Shown: positions 1 through 8,649, numbered from the stretch's first letter. The stretch: DNA of 64,000 nt from Streptomyces sp. SAJ15 (GCF_007595705.1 NZ_NISY01000002.1:620001-684000); one strand, 5' to 3'. The notes: generated by a model not told the origin, from the sequence alone. Numbers and translations are program-made.

Positions 1-1077
1 CTGCTGGCCGAGCGGCTGCTGTCGTACGTCCCCCACCTGGACCGGGTGTTCTTCGGCAACAGCGGCACCGAGGCCGTCGAGACGGCCCTGAAGTTCGCCC
101 GGTTCGCCACCGGCAAGCCGCGCGTCGTCTACTGCGCGCACGCCTTTCACGGGCTGACCACCGGCTCGCTCTCGGTCAACGGTGAGGACGGCTTCCGCGC
201 GGGCTTCGCCCCGCTGCTGCCGGACACCGCCATCGAACTGGGGGACCTGGCCGCCCTGGAGCGGGAGCTCGGGCGCGGTGACGTGGCCGCGCTGGTGGTC
301 GAGCCGATCCAGGGCAAGGGCGTGCACCCCGCCCCGCCCGGCTTCCTGCGGGCCGCGCAGGAGCTGCTGCACCGACACAAGGGGCTGCTCATCGCCGACG
401 AGGTGCAGACCGGGCTCGGCCGGACCGGGGACTTCTTCGCCTACCAGCACGAGGAGGGCGTCGAACCGGACCTGGTCTGCGTGGCCAAGGCGCTCTCCGG
501 CGGCTATGTGCCGGTCGGCGCCACCCTCGGCAAGGACTGGATCTTCAAGAAGGTCTACTCCTCGATGGACCGGGTGCTGGTGCACTCCGCCAGCTTCGGC
601 TCCAACGCGCAGGCCATGGCCGCGGGGCTGGCCGTGCTCGCCGTCATGGAGGACGAGAGGACCGTCGAGAACGCCCGGCGCACCGGCGACCTGCTGCGCG
701 ACCGACTCGCCGCGCTGGTGGACCGCTACGAGCTGCTGTACGCGGTGCGCGGGCGCGGCTTGATGATCGGGATCGAGTTCGGCCGGCCCCGGTCGCTGGC
801 CCTGCGCGGCCGCTGGACCATGCTCCAGACGGCCCGGAAGGGGCTGTTCGCGCAGTTGGTCGTCGCCCCGCTGCTGCACCGGCACCGCATCCTCACCCAG
901 GTCTCCGGCGACCACATGGAGGTCATTAAGCTGATCCCGCCGCTGATCATCGGCGAGCGCGAAGTGGACCGCTTCGTCGATGCCTTCACCGCCGTCATGG
1001 ACGAGGCCCACTCGGGCGGCGGTCTGATCTGGGACTTCGGCCGCACGCTGGTGAAGCAGGCGGTGGCGGGACGGTGA
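1..1077 (+). CDS. Class III PLP-dependent aminotransferase, 5'-truncated by window
   Basis: An open frame runs in from base 1, so the true start lies upstream. This is a fold-type I aminotransferase of the acetylornithine/ornithine aminotransferase superfamily, which moves amino groups between an amine or amino acid and a keto acid. Visible motifs in order: GNSGTEAVE (PLP phosphate loop, codons 19-27), EPIQGKG, DEVQTGLGRTG (cofactor Asp), and VAKALSGGY, whose Schiff-base Lys codon is at 487-489. Roughly 100 N-terminal residues seem to be missing compared with the family. The C-terminal tail (IWDFGRTLVKQAV) is unlike ArgD, and a proper argD is present elsewhere in the window, so an arginine role is unlikely. 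Some hopanoid side-chain aminotransferases of Streptomyces look similar, but no hopanoid gene is visible here. The substrate is unknown. Confidence 0.85.
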   Translation: MLAERLLSYVPHLDRVFFGNSGTEAVETALKFARFATGKPRVVYCAHAFHGLTTGSLSVNGEDGFRAGFAPLLPDTAIELGDLAALERELGRGDVAALVVEPIQGKGVHPAPPGFLRAAQELLHRHKGLLIADEVQTGLGRTGDFFAYQHEEGVEPDLVCVAKALSGGYVPVGATLGKDWIFKKVYSSMDRVLVHSASFGSNAQAMAAGLAVLAVMEDERTVENARRTGDLLRDRLAALVDRYELLYAVRGRGLMIGIEFGRPRSLALRGRWTMLQTARKGLFAQLVVAPLLHRHRILTQVSGDHMEVIKLIPPLIIGEREVDRFVDAFTAVMDEAHSGGGLIWDFGRTLVKQAVAGR

Positions 1078-1122
1078 ACCGGCCGGCCGACTGACGCGTC
1101 GCACACGGGAGAGGCACGAGCC

Positions 1123-2322
1123 ATGCTCGCCACGGAGACCATACGTTCCGTCAACGAGCTGACCGGGTGGTGGGCGCGGAGCGCGGTGCCGGAGGCGGCC
1201 GAGGGCACCGTGTTCTCCGCCGCCGGGGTGTGGCCGCTGCTCGCCCTGCTGGCGGGCGGCGCCGACGGCCGGGCCCGGGGGGAACTGCACGGCACCCTCT
1301 CCCTCGCCGGCGCGGACAGCGCGTCGGCCCGCGGCCGCGAGTTGATCGAGGCGCTGGGCGCGATGGAGGGCGTGGCCGTGGCCACCGGCCTGTGGACCCG
1401 CGCGGAGCGGGTGCCGCTACGGCCGGTGTGGGCGGCCGCGCTGCCGCCCGGCGTCCACGGGGAGTTGACCGGCGCCCCCGACCGGGACCGCGCGGCGCTG
1501 GACGCCTGGGCGACCCGGCACACGGACGGCCGGATCACCGGGTTGCCGGTGCCGCTGACCGCCGACACCCTGCTGGTCCTGGCCGGGGCGCTGCTGCTGC
1601 GCACCCGGTGGACCCGCCCCTTCGGCGAGGGCTGGCTGGAGCCCGACGACGGGCCGTGGCGGGGGCGGCGGCTGACCGGCCTCTACCGCTCCGGCCCGGA
1701 CCTCGACCTGCTTCGGGTCGCCCCCGACACCCCGGCGGGGCCGCTGACGCTCGCCGAGGTCGCCGGCGACAACGGGCTGGAGGTGCGCCTGGTCCGCGGC
1801 GCCGCGGGCGTCCCCGGCGGCGAGGTGCTGCAGACGGCGGTGGCCGTACTGGACGGGGAGCACCCGGCGCTGCCCGGCTCGGCGCTCCCGTACGGTGAAC
1901 CGGCCCCCGGCGTCCGCGTGGTGGAGGCGACCAGCTGGGAGGAGCGCCCGACCCTCAACCTGGCCACCGTCCGCTTCACCGTGCGGGCGGAGCACGATCT
2001 GCTCGACCGCGCGGGGCTGTTCGGCCTGCGCACGGCCACCGACACCGGGCGCGGCCACTTCCCGGGCATCAGCCCGACCCCGCTCGCCGTCACCTCCGCA
2101 CGCCAGAGCATGACGGCCGGCTTCACCGCCACGGGCTTCGAGGCGGCGGCCGTGACCTCCGTCGGGATGGGCCTGGGCGGCGTCCCCAGGCAGCGCTCGA
2201 AGCAGGTCGCCGCCCGCTTCGACCAGCCCTTCGGTTTCCTCGCCCGCCACCGCGCCTCCGGCCTGATCCTGGCCGCCGGCTGGGTCACCGGCCCGGACGA
2301 GGCCCCGAACCGCCCCTGGTGA
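1123..2322 (+). CDS. Serpin-family protein
   Basis: A 399-residue protein of the serpin (serine/cysteine protease inhibitor) family; the length fits the family (350-400 aa). The serpin signature is seen at the C-terminus as FDQPFGFLARHR...LILAAGWV (from about residue 366). It is preceded by an alanine-rich hinge (GFEAAAVTS, about 338-346) and a reactive-centre loop of about 20 residues. In inhibitory serpins a small-residue hinge allows loop insertion, so inhibition is plausible but inferred. No signal peptide is evident, so it probably acts in the cytoplasm. The ATG start is supported by GGAGAGG 8 bases upstream. It follows the aminotransferase by 45 bp in the same direction and may be cotranscribed with it. 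The facing phosphatase gene converges on it. Confidence 0.82.
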   Translation: MLATETIRSVNELTGWWARSAVPEAAEGTVFSAAGVWPLLALLAGGADGRARGELHGTLSLAGADSASARGRELIEALGAMEGVAVATGLWTRAERVPLRPVWAAALPPGVHGELTGAPDRDRAALDAWATRHTDGRITGLPVPLTADTLLVLAGALLLRTRWTRPFGEGWLEPDDGPWRGRRLTGLYRSGPDLDLLRVAPDTPAGPLTLAEVAGDNGLEVRLVRGAAGVPGGEVLQTAVAVLDGEHPALPGSALPYGEPAPGVRVVEATSWEERPTLNLATVRFTVRAEHDLLDRAGLFGLRTATDTGRGHFPGISPTPLAVTSARQSMTAGFTATGFEAAAVTSVGMGLGGVPRQRSKQVAARFDQPFGFLARHRASGLILAAGWVTGPDEAPNRPW

Positions 2323-2408
2323 CACCCCGCCGCCCGGCGAACCGAGCCGAAGGGCGGGCCCCCGCCTCACGGCCTCGGACGCACTCCGGCCCCGTACGGA
2401 CCGAGCCC

Positions 2409-3218
2409 TTAGAAAGAGACCAGCAAGCGCTCCCGCAGGGACTCCCGCATCTGGTCGGTCAGTCCGAGGCCCTGGGTCAGGTACCTCTCCACGCCGCCCC
2501 AGACGGAGTCGATCGTGTCCCAGGCCGCGGTCAGGTATTCGAGGCGGGCGTCGAAGAGGGGCGTGAGGAGCTCGATGACCTCGGGGGCCATGGCGTTCGC
2601 GGGGTCGCCGCTGCGCCAGATCTTGTAGCGGCGGTGGGCGGCGCCGGACTCCAGGTAGTCCTGCTCGATGGCGTCCCGTTCGACGCCGAGGGCCAGCAGG
2701 ATGACCGCGATGGAGAGCCCCGCGCGGTCCTTGCCGGCGGAGCAGTGCAGGAGCGCGGGGGAGCTGCCGCCGGCCAGCTCGGCCAGCAGCCGACCGTGTT
2801 CCACCGTCCGGGTGGTGACGATCTCGCGGTAGGAGGCGATCATGCGCCCGGCCGCCCGGCCCTCGGCGAGCAGCTCCCGCAGCTCGCGCAGCTCGCCCTC
2901 GCGCACCATGGTCCAGAAGCCCGAGCCGTCGGCCGGGTCGCTGAGCGGGATGTTGACGTTCCGCACACCGGTCAGGGCGACGTCCCGCCCCTCCAGCTTG
3001 ATGTCGGCGGAGTTGCGGAAGTCGAAGACGGTGTGCAGGCCGAGAGAGTCGAGGAAGGCGGTGTCCTCCGGGGTGGCGCCCGCGAGGTGCCCGCTGCGGA
3101 ACAGCACGCCGTGCCGGATCCGCCGTCCGTCCCCGGTGGGCAGTCCGCCCACGTCCCGGAAGTTGCGTACCCCTACCAGGTCGGGCTCGACGGACGGGAT
3201 CTGCGGCGACTGCGTCAC
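2409..3218 (-). CDS. Tyrosine-protein phosphatase (PTP/dual-specificity-like)
   Basis: A 269-residue phosphatase of the bacterial tyrosine phosphatase family (Mycobacterium PtpB type). The P-loop HCSAGKDRAG supplies the nucleophile Cys159 and the phosphate-binding Arg. The family's N-terminal NFRDVGG motif is at about residue 17, followed by RSGHL and VFDFRN. The GTG start was chosen because GAGGAG sits 6 bases upstream and the homologous region begins there; the frame stays open much further upstream, but that extension is antisense to the SGNH gene. It is likely cytosolic, dephosphorylating phosphotyrosine or phosphoinositide-type substrates; the real substrate is unknown. It is convergent with the serpin gene. 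Confidence 0.88.
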   Translation of the reverse strand: MTQSPQIPSVEPDLVGVRNFRDVGGLPTGDGRRIRHGVLFRSGHLAGATPEDTAFLDSLGLHTVFDFRNSADIKLEGRDVALTGVRNVNIPLSDPADGSGFWTMVREGELRELRELLAEGRAAGRMIASYREIVTTRTVEHGRLLAELAGGSSPALLHCSAGKDRAGLSIAVILLALGVERDAIEQDYLESGAAHRRYKIWRSGDPANAMAPEVIELLTPLFDARLEYLTAAWDTIDSVWGGVERYLTQGLGLTDQMRESLRERLLVSF

Positions 3219-3647
3219 GGGCGCTCCTCGGGTCGTTCGCCGGCGCTGGTCGTCGGCGAGACACGGTTCTGTTGACGATACGACATCTGTTCCCAGGGCA
3301 ATCAGTTCGACATGGCGGCCCCGATCGGTGCGTCGGCTCCGTGCCGTGTCGCGCCGTTCGCAGGGGCCGACTCGCCTTCCCCGTCTCCCCGTCGCCGACC
3401 CCATCCCCGCGGCTCCGAGCCGTGAATCTCCCTCCGGTGGGCGTGCGGGGTGGCCGGTCGAGGGCGGATCCCGGCTCGCGCGCCCCGACCGCGAGGGGGA
3501 AGCGGGCGTATGCGCGGCACCGGACGGCGTTGCGCCTCGCCGTCCTATTCCACCTCCGCCAAAACTGACCGGGTGGTATTCATCACGCCTCGTCAACCCC
3601 TGGTTACGGTGGCGTAAGTCACTTCCCACGGTGAAGGATGTGCTGAC
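3219..3647. promoter_or_regulatory. Divergent intergenic region with a TTACG dyad
   Basis: About 430 bp separate the divergent phosphatase and SGNH hydrolase genes. No convincing gene was found; the open frames here have arginine- and proline-rich shadow composition. Close to the SGNH gene a perfect 14-bp dyad TTACGgtggCGTAA lies at 3604-3617, 31 bp before its ATG, in a locally AT-richer stretch. Its size and form suit a TetR-type operator, but no cognate regulator is identifiable. A Shine-Dalgarno-like GAAGGA is at about 3632. Confidence 0.45.
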
Positions 3648-4478
3648 ATGGCAGACGATTCGAAGAGATTCACCATTGGCACGATCGGGTCGTACGCAGC
3701 CGTCGGCGACAGCTTCACGGAGGGGGTCGGTGACCCCGGTCCCGCGGGGGCGTTCGTCGGCTGGGCCGACCGGCTGGCCGTACTGCTGTCCGATCGGCTG
3801 CACACCGCCCATCCGGCAGCGGAGTCCGCGGGGGACTTCGCTGCCGACTTCCGGTACGCCAACCTGGCCGTGCGTGGCCGGCTCCTGGACCAGATCGTCG
3901 AGGAGCAGGTGCCGCGCGCCAAGGAGCTCGCCCCCGACCTGGTGAGCTTCTGCGCCGGCGGCAACGACATCCTGCGTCCGGGCAGCGACCCCGACGACAT
4001 CGCCGCCCGCTACGAGGCGGCCGTCGCCGACCTCACCGCCTCCGTCGGCACCGTGCTGGTGTGCACCGGCTTCGACACCCGAGGCGTCCCGGTGCTGCGC
4101 CATCTGCGCGGAAAGATCGCCACCTACACGGCGCACGTCCGGGCCATCGCCGACCGGCACGGCTGCCCGGTGCTCGACCTGTGGTCGCTGCGTTCGGTGC
4201 AGGACCGCCGGGCCTGGAGCGAGGACCGGCTGCACCTCTCGGCGGACGGCCACACCCGGGTGGCGCTGCGCGCCGCACAGGTGCTCGGCCTGCCCCTGGC
4301 CACCGACCCGGACCAGCCCTGGCCGGAGGAGGGCCATCGCTCGGCGGCCGAGGTGCGCCGGGACAACATCCACTGGGCGCGGGAACACCTGGTGCCCTGG
4401 ATCGGGCGGCGGCTGCGCGGGGAGTCCTCCGGCGACCACGTCCACCCCAAGCGCCCGGACCTGCTGCCGTTGCCGTAG
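3648..4478 (+). CDS. SGNH/GDSL-family hydrolase
   Basis: A 276-residue esterase/lipase-like enzyme of the SGNH clan. The catalytic serine is in block I, AVGDSFTEG (Ser22). The block II Gly is in NLAVRG, block III is CAGGND with the oxyanion Asn, and block V has the DxxH pair Asp193/His196 (SEDRLHLSADGH). There is no signal peptide, so the enzyme appears cytosolic, unlike many secreted Streptomyces SGNH esterases. The substrate (acyl ester or acetylated sugar) cannot be deduced. ATG start with GAAGGA upstream. It is monocistronic, with a strong hairpin just downstream. Confidence 0.9.
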   Translation: MADDSKRFTIGTIGSYAAVGDSFTEGVGDPGPAGAFVGWADRLAVLLSDRLHTAHPAAESAGDFAADFRYANLAVRGRLLDQIVEEQVPRAKELAPDLVSFCAGGNDILRPGSDPDDIAARYEAAVADLTASVGTVLVCTGFDTRGVPVLRHLRGKIATYTAHVRAIADRHGCPVLDLWSLRSVQDRRAWSEDRLHLSADGHTRVALRAAQVLGLPLATDPDQPWPEEGHRSAAEVRRDNIHWAREHLVPWIGRRLRGESSGDHVHPKRPDLLPLP

Positions 4479-4497
4479 TCGGCGGTGACAGGCGCCG

Positions 4498-4548
4498 TCC
4501 TCGGCGGTCGGGCGGGTTCGGAGACCGAGCCCGCCCGACCGCCGAGGA
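4498..4548 (+). terminator. Long hairpin terminator after SGNH hydrolase
   Basis: A 24-bp stem with a single G-U wobble and a 3-nt loop (AGA) begins 20 bp after the SGNH stop codon. There is no T tract, which is usual for Streptomyces terminators. It also lies beyond the 3' end of the converging ATPase gene, so it may act in both directions. Confidence 0.75.
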
Positions 4549-4612
4549 CGCGTGACGCCACCTCAGCGCGCCCGGAGACTCGGACGGTGGACGGTGCGGC
4601 TCGTCGAACGCG

Positions 4613-5092
4613 CTAGCTCAGATGCGCCCAGACCGCCCGACCCCGGCCGTCCTCCGCGGGTCTGACGCCCCATGAGTCGGACAGCGCCTCCACCAGCATC
4701 AGCCCGCGTCCGCCCTCCTGGTCGACGGTGACCGGGCGGGCCATCGGCTCGGTGCGGGCGCAACCCTGGTCGGTGACCTCAAGCCGCAGCCGGAGGCCGA
4801 CCGCGCGCACCTCGCAGCAGACCCGCTCGCTGGAGGTGTGCCGCACCGCGTTGGTGAACAGCTCGGAGACGATCAATTCGGCGTTGTCGCGGACCTCTTC
4901 GCCGATGCCCCACTCCCGGAGCCGCGCCAGGACCCGCCGTCGCGCCTCCGCGACCGACGTGCTCAGCGCGGGGAGGGAGAACGCGTCCTGAAGACACTGG
5001 GCGAGGGAACCGCCGCCCGAATGCCCTAAACGGAGAGCCTCATGGGAAGGAGCCACGCCGTCACTATGCTCTGTCACTCTCACGTATGGCAA
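4613..5092 (-). CDS. RsbW-like ATP-binding (GHKL) regulatory protein; contains a TTA codon
   Basis: A 159-residue single-domain HATPase of the anti-sigma-factor/serine-kinase type common in Streptomyces. The N box is ELIVSELFTNAVRHT (about 76-90), the G1 region is VTDQGC and the G2-like region is GGRGLMLVEALSD. It is divergent, 104 bp away, from an HTH/DUF5753 gene followed by DUF397: the standard three-gene grouping. A TTG start is assigned (TTG CCA TAC GTG); an internal GTG six codons later is possible. Leu22 is a TTA codon (antisense of 5027-5029), so translation would need the bldA tRNA unless the start lies after it; the conserved RLGHSGGGSL stretch begins around this codon. Expected role: binding and controlling a partner regulator. 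Confidence 0.85.
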   Translation of the reverse strand: MPYVRVTEHSDGVAPSHEALRLGHSGGGSLAQCLQDAFSLPALSTSVAEARRRVLARLREWGIGEEVRDNAELIVSELFTNAVRHTSSERVCCEVRAVGLRLRLEVTDQGCARTEPMARPVTVDQEGGRGLMLVEALSDSWGVRPAEDGRGRAVWAHLS

Positions 5093-5196
5093 GGTTCAAT
5101 CTGTAAATTGCAGAATCGCACCGGACAGAGTGTTCCGGGCGAAGTTGAGGGCGTGCCAGACTGCTGCTCCGTGGGGCCAGTTGAAGGGGAGCGGTA

Positions 5197-6069
5197 GTGG
5201 CGGACGCGCGGCACGGCGGGGGTGCCCCCACCGTACTCAGAGTGGTGCTCGGCAGACGGCTGCAGGACCTCAGGGAGAAGGCGGGGCTGTCGTACGAGCA
5301 GGCCGGTCGTGCCCTCGACGTCACCCACGCCACCATCCGGCGGATGGAGAAGGCCGAGGTCGGGCTGAAGATCCCGTACGTCGAGAAGCTGCTGTCGACC
5401 TACGGCGTCACCGACCCGGAGGAGTTCGACTCCTTCGTGGCCCTGGCCCGCGAGGCCAACCAGCCCGGCTGGTGGCACCGCTTCCGGGACGTCCTGCCCG
5501 AGTGGTTCAGCGCGTTCGTCAGCCTGGAGTCGGAGGCCAACCTGATCCGGGCCTACGAGCCGCACTACGTGCCCGGCCTGCTGCAGACCGCGGAGTACGC
5601 CCGCGCGGTGCTGCGCGCCGGGATGCCGACCGCCGCCGACGAGGAGATCGAGCGCGTCGTCGCGCTGCGGGTGGAGCGCCAGGCGCTCCTCACCCGGCCC
5701 GACCCGCCGCTGCTGTGGGTGGTCATGGACGAGACGGTGCTGCGTCGGCCCATCGGCGGCTCGTCGGAGATCATGCGCGGACAGCTCACCCGCCTCCTGG
5801 AGGCGTCCGAGCTGCCCAGCGTGCGGTTGCAGATCATGCCGTTCGCCGCCGGACCGCATCCGGCGATGTACGGCCCCTTCCATGTCTTCCGGTTCCCGAT
5901 CCCGGAACTGCCGGACATCGCGTATGCGGAGAACCTCATCGGTGCTTCGTATATCGACCAACGCGATGACGTGTCCGTCTTCCGGGAGGCCCTGGACCGG
6001 ATGTGCGCGCAGGCCGCGCCAGCACAGAACACTCAGGACATTCTGGGTGGTATTCGCAAGGAGATCTGA
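5197..6069 (+). CDS. WhiJ-type helix-turn-helix regulator (XRE HTH + DUF5753)
   Basis: A 290-residue regulator. An N-terminal XRE-like HTH spans about residues 15-75 (LGRRLQDLREKAGLSYEQAG..THATIRRMEKAEVGLKIP). The long C-terminal DUF5753 domain contains the hallmark YEPHYVPGLLQTAEYARAV. Proteins of this type (WhiJ, AbaA-associated regulators) modulate development and antibiotic production in Streptomyces together with small DUF397 partners. The GTG start follows GGGGAGCG. The DUF397 gene begins 3 bp after its stop, so the two are translationally coupled. The ATPase gene is divergent. The DNA target and signal are unknown. Confidence 0.92.
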   Translation: MADARHGGGAPTVLRVVLGRRLQDLREKAGLSYEQAGRALDVTHATIRRMEKAEVGLKIPYVEKLLSTYGVTDPEEFDSFVALAREANQPGWWHRFRDVLPEWFSAFVSLESEANLIRAYEPHYVPGLLQTAEYARAVLRAGMPTAADEEIERVVALRVERQALLTRPDPPLLWVVMDETVLRRPIGGSSEIMRGQLTRLLEASELPSVRLQIMPFAAGPHPAMYGPFHVFRFPIPELPDIAYAENLIGASYIDQRDDVSVFREALDRMCAQAAPAQNTQDILGGIRKEI

Positions 6070-6072
6070 ACC

Positions 6073-6330
6073 ATGGATCGCATATGCAGGGACCGCATAC
6101 GCATCTACAACGGCATGCCGGCGAGGGACCTCGGCAACGAGGGCTGGCAGAAGCCGTGGAGCGGCGGTAACGGGGGAAGTTGCGTCGAGGCCATGAAGCT
6201 CGGTGACGGTCGGGTGGCGCTGCGCCAGTCGACCGATCCCGACGGCCCCGCCCTGATCTACACGCTCCACGAGATGGAACGGTTCATCGAGGGGGCCAAG
6301 GCCGGGGAGGCCGACTTCCTGCTCGCATGA
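6073..6330 (+). CDS. DUF397 small partner protein
   Basis: An 85-residue protein with the DUF397 pattern: W-x-K-P-W-S-G-G-N-G-G-S-C-V-E, then VALRQSTDPDGPALIYTLHEMERFIEGAKAGEADFLL. DUF397 proteins are small partners or antagonists of the neighbouring WhiJ-like HTH proteins. The N-terminus is longer than in many members (about 20 residues before the conserved WQKPW). The start ATG lies 3 bp after the HTH stop codon and GAAGGAGATC... provides the ribosome site inside the upstream gene. The exact biochemical function is unestablished. Confidence 0.88.
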   Translation: MDRICRDRIRIYNGMPARDLGNEGWQKPWSGGNGGSCVEAMKLGDGRVALRQSTDPDGPALIYTLHEMERFIEGAKAGEADFLLA

Positions 6331-6467
6331 CCGCCGACAGCCCGGCGGACTACTCAGCGTCGCCACCGGCCCGGCCCCGACGGGGCGCCGAGCTGCCCCG
6401 ACAGGCGGGCCACGGGTGGCGCCCGGACCGGTTCGGACGGAGGGTGTAGAGAACGACTGGGAACGAG

Positions 6468-7274
6468 GTGACGGCGTTGACGACGGCCACATCGCGCGGG
6501 GTCCAGGGGGCACCCTGCTGGGTGAGCCTGACGGTGCCCGACCTGAAGGCCGCGCAGGACTTCTACGCGGCCGTGCTCGGCTGGGAGTACAAGCCCGGCT
6601 TCCAGGGCCAGGGCAGCTACTCCGTGGCCCTGGCCAAGGCCACCCCGGTGGCCGGCATCGGGGCGGCCTCCGGCCTCGGCCGGCAGGCGGTCTGGACGGC
6701 GTACTTCGTCGCCGACAGCGCCGACGTGGTCGCCTCCCGGATCCGTGAGCGCGGCGCCACCGTCGCGGTGGGCCCGCTGGAGTTCGGCAACGGCCGGGTG
6801 GCCTGGGCCGCCGACCCCTTCGACGCGGTCTTCGGCATCTGGGAGGGCGCCGTCGACCCCGAGTGGCAGGTGGGGCGCACCGCCGGCGCCCCGGCCTGGC
6901 TGGAGCTGCGCACCAGGGACCCGTTCGCCTCGGCGATGTTCTACGGCGGTGTCTTCGACTGGGACGTGGAGGGCCCCCGGAAGATCGACGTGCGCTACGA
7001 GCACGACCGGGTGATGCTCTCCGTCGGCGGCCACACCGTGGCCGGGATCTACGGCGGCGGGGTGGAGACCGCGCCCGACCCCCATCTGCGGCCGCAGTGG
7101 CACGTCTACTTCTGCGTGGACGACGTCGAGGCCGCGGTGGACCGGGCCGACGCCGCGGGCGGCACGGTCATCACCCGGCCGCGTGACACCCCCTTCGGCC
7201 CGATGGCCAGCGTCCGCGACCCGCAGGGCGCGCTGTTCCACCTCTCGTCGGAGGAGATCGAGAAGGCGGGCTGA
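6468..7274 (+). CDS. Two-domain VOC (glyoxalase/bleomycin-resistance fold) protein
   Basis: A 268-residue protein made of two tandem vicinal-oxygen-chelate domains (about 15-130 and 142-262). Each starts with a WVSLTVPDLKAAQDFYAAVLGW- or WLELRTRDPFASAMFYGGVFDW-type strand/helix. The second ends ASVRDPQGALFHLSS. VOC proteins bind a divalent metal or small ligand; this tandem form is common in Streptomyces and is annotated only as glyoxalase or bleomycin-resistance-like. The GTG start is preceded by GGGAACGAG. It is monocistronic and convergent with the MBL-fold gene. The function is not predictable beyond the fold. Confidence 0.87.
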   Translation: MTALTTATSRGVQGAPCWVSLTVPDLKAAQDFYAAVLGWEYKPGFQGQGSYSVALAKATPVAGIGAASGLGRQAVWTAYFVADSADVVASRIRERGATVAVGPLEFGNGRVAWAADPFDAVFGIWEGAVDPEWQVGRTAGAPAWLELRTRDPFASAMFYGGVFDWDVEGPRKIDVRYEHDRVMLSVGGHTVAGIYGGGVETAPDPHLRPQWHVYFCVDDVEAAVDRADAAGGTVITRPRDTPFGPMASVRDPQGALFHLSSEEIEKAG

Positions 7275-7401
7275 CCGCCGCCGCGGGGCCCCCCGGGGGC
7301 TACGAGGGGATCCCGTACGGGGCGCCGTCGCTCCTCGACTGCGCGACCCGCGACCGGGGTCTAGGCCGGGGTCTCCCACGGCTGGGCTCTTCGGCTGGGC
7401 C

Positions 7402-8649
7402 CTACGGCAGGGGCTGGGGCACGGCGGGCGTGGCGTCGTCCCTGCGCTCCGGCCGCTCGGGGCCGGCTCCCGCGCCGGGCGCGCCGCCCTCCGGCGGGGC
7501 CTGCCGGCCGCCCGGGGGCGGCGCCGCGACCGCGCGCCACCACGGGTCCAGCGGCAGCCCGGCCGCCGGTTCGAAGGGCTGCCCGGGGCGCGGCATCGCC
7601 ACCGTCGCCCCGACCGCCCCCGCGGCGGTCACGGTCCCCTCGGCCGGCTCCTCCCACGGGTGGGGAGCCAGGTTGAAGGTGCCCCAGTGGATCGGCAGCA
7701 TGACGCCCGTGGGCCGGCCGCCCTGCAGGTCCAGATGGGCGCGCAGCCCCTCCTGGGGCGTCATGTGGATGTCCGGCCAGAACTCGCTGTACGCGCCGAT
7801 CTGGATCATCGTGGCGTCGAACGGGCCGTACGCGGCGCCGATGTCCCGGAAACCGGGGAAGTACCCGGTGTCCCCGCTGTGGAAGACGGCGTGCTCCGGG
7901 CCCGCGACCACCCAGGAGGCCCACAGCGTGTGCTGGGTGTTGCGCAGCGCCCGACCGCAGAAGTGGCGGGCCGGGGTGGCGGTGAGGGTGAGCCCGGCGA
8001 CCCTGGTCGACTCGTGCCAGTCGAGCTCGGTGATCTGCTCGGCCGGGACGCTCCAGTGCTCCAGGTGCGCGCCGACCCCCAGGGGCACCACGAAGACCGT
8101 GCCGGTGCGGGCCAGTGCCCGGACGGTCGGCATGTCGAGGTGGTCGTAGTGGTCGTGCGAGATGACCACGGCGTCCACGGTCCCCAGCTCGCGCAGGGGT
8201 ACCGGCACCGGGTGCAGCCGCTTCGGCCCGACGAAGGCGAACGGCGAGCAGCGCTGCCCCCAGACCGGGTCGAACAGCACCCGCCGACCGTCGATCTCCG
8301 CCAGCACGCTGGAATGGCCCATCCAGGTCAACCGCAGCCCGGAGGCGGGCGGCGCGGCCAGGTCGGCGAGCGTGGTCGGATGCACCGGCACGGTGCCGGC
8401 CGGCGCCCTGCGCACCCGTTCCTCCCTGCGGAAGTACGTGGACAGGAACTTCAGCATCGACCCGGACGGGGCGACCCGTGCGGCCACCGGATTGACGAAC
8501 ACGCCGTCGGCGAAGTTCGGCGACCGGCGGATGCGCTCCATCCGCTCGCCGTCCGGGTCCGCCCCGAAGGCGGCGGGGCGCGGCGCACCGCGCCACGAGC
8601 GCGGGGACACCCGGCTGGTCTGCGTCTCCGTCGTGTGCGAACCGGTCAC
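7402..8649 (-). CDS. Metallo-beta-lactamase-fold hydrolase (UlaG/NAPE-PLD-like)
   Basis: A 415-residue MBL-fold enzyme. The metal-binding HxHxDH motif is SHDHYDHLD, followed by PARHFCGRAL, the bridging Asp in FHSGDTGYF and the last His in PIHWGTF. The architecture resembles N-acyl-phosphatidylethanolamine phospholipase D-like or UlaG-like hydrolases. The GTG start was chosen for the GGAGG four bases upstream; a start ten codons earlier lacks support. The C-terminal 50 residues are Pro/Gly/Arg-rich and probably disordered. It is divergent from nothing close; upstream lies the terminator of the amidohydrolase gene. The substrate is unknown. Confidence 0.88.
   Translation of the reverse strand: MTGSHTTETQTSRVSPRSWRGAPRPAAFGADPDGERMERIRRSPNFADGVFVNPVAARVAPSGSMLKFLSTYFRREERVRRAPAGTVPVHPTTLADLAAPPASGLRLTWMGHSSVLAEIDGRRVLFDPVWGQRCSPFAFVGPKRLHPVPVPLRELGTVDAVVISHDHYDHLDMPTVRALARTGTVFVVPLGVGAHLEHWSVPAEQITELDWHESTRVAGLTLTATPARHFCGRALRNTQHTLWASWVVAGPEHAVFHSGDTGYFPGFRDIGAAYGPFDATMIQIGAYSEFWPDIHMTPQEGLRAHLDLQGGRPTGVMLPIHWGTFNLAPHPWEEPAEGTVTAAGAVGATVAMPRPGQPFEPAAGLPLDPWWRAVAAPPPGGRQAPPEGGAPGAGAGPERPERRDDATPAVPQPLP

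Noticed and set aside
2319..3275. A plus-strand frame of about 318 codons opposite the tyrosine phosphatase
   Set aside because: No conserved motif; the opposite strand encodes an intact HCSAGKDRAG phosphatase with good start signals.
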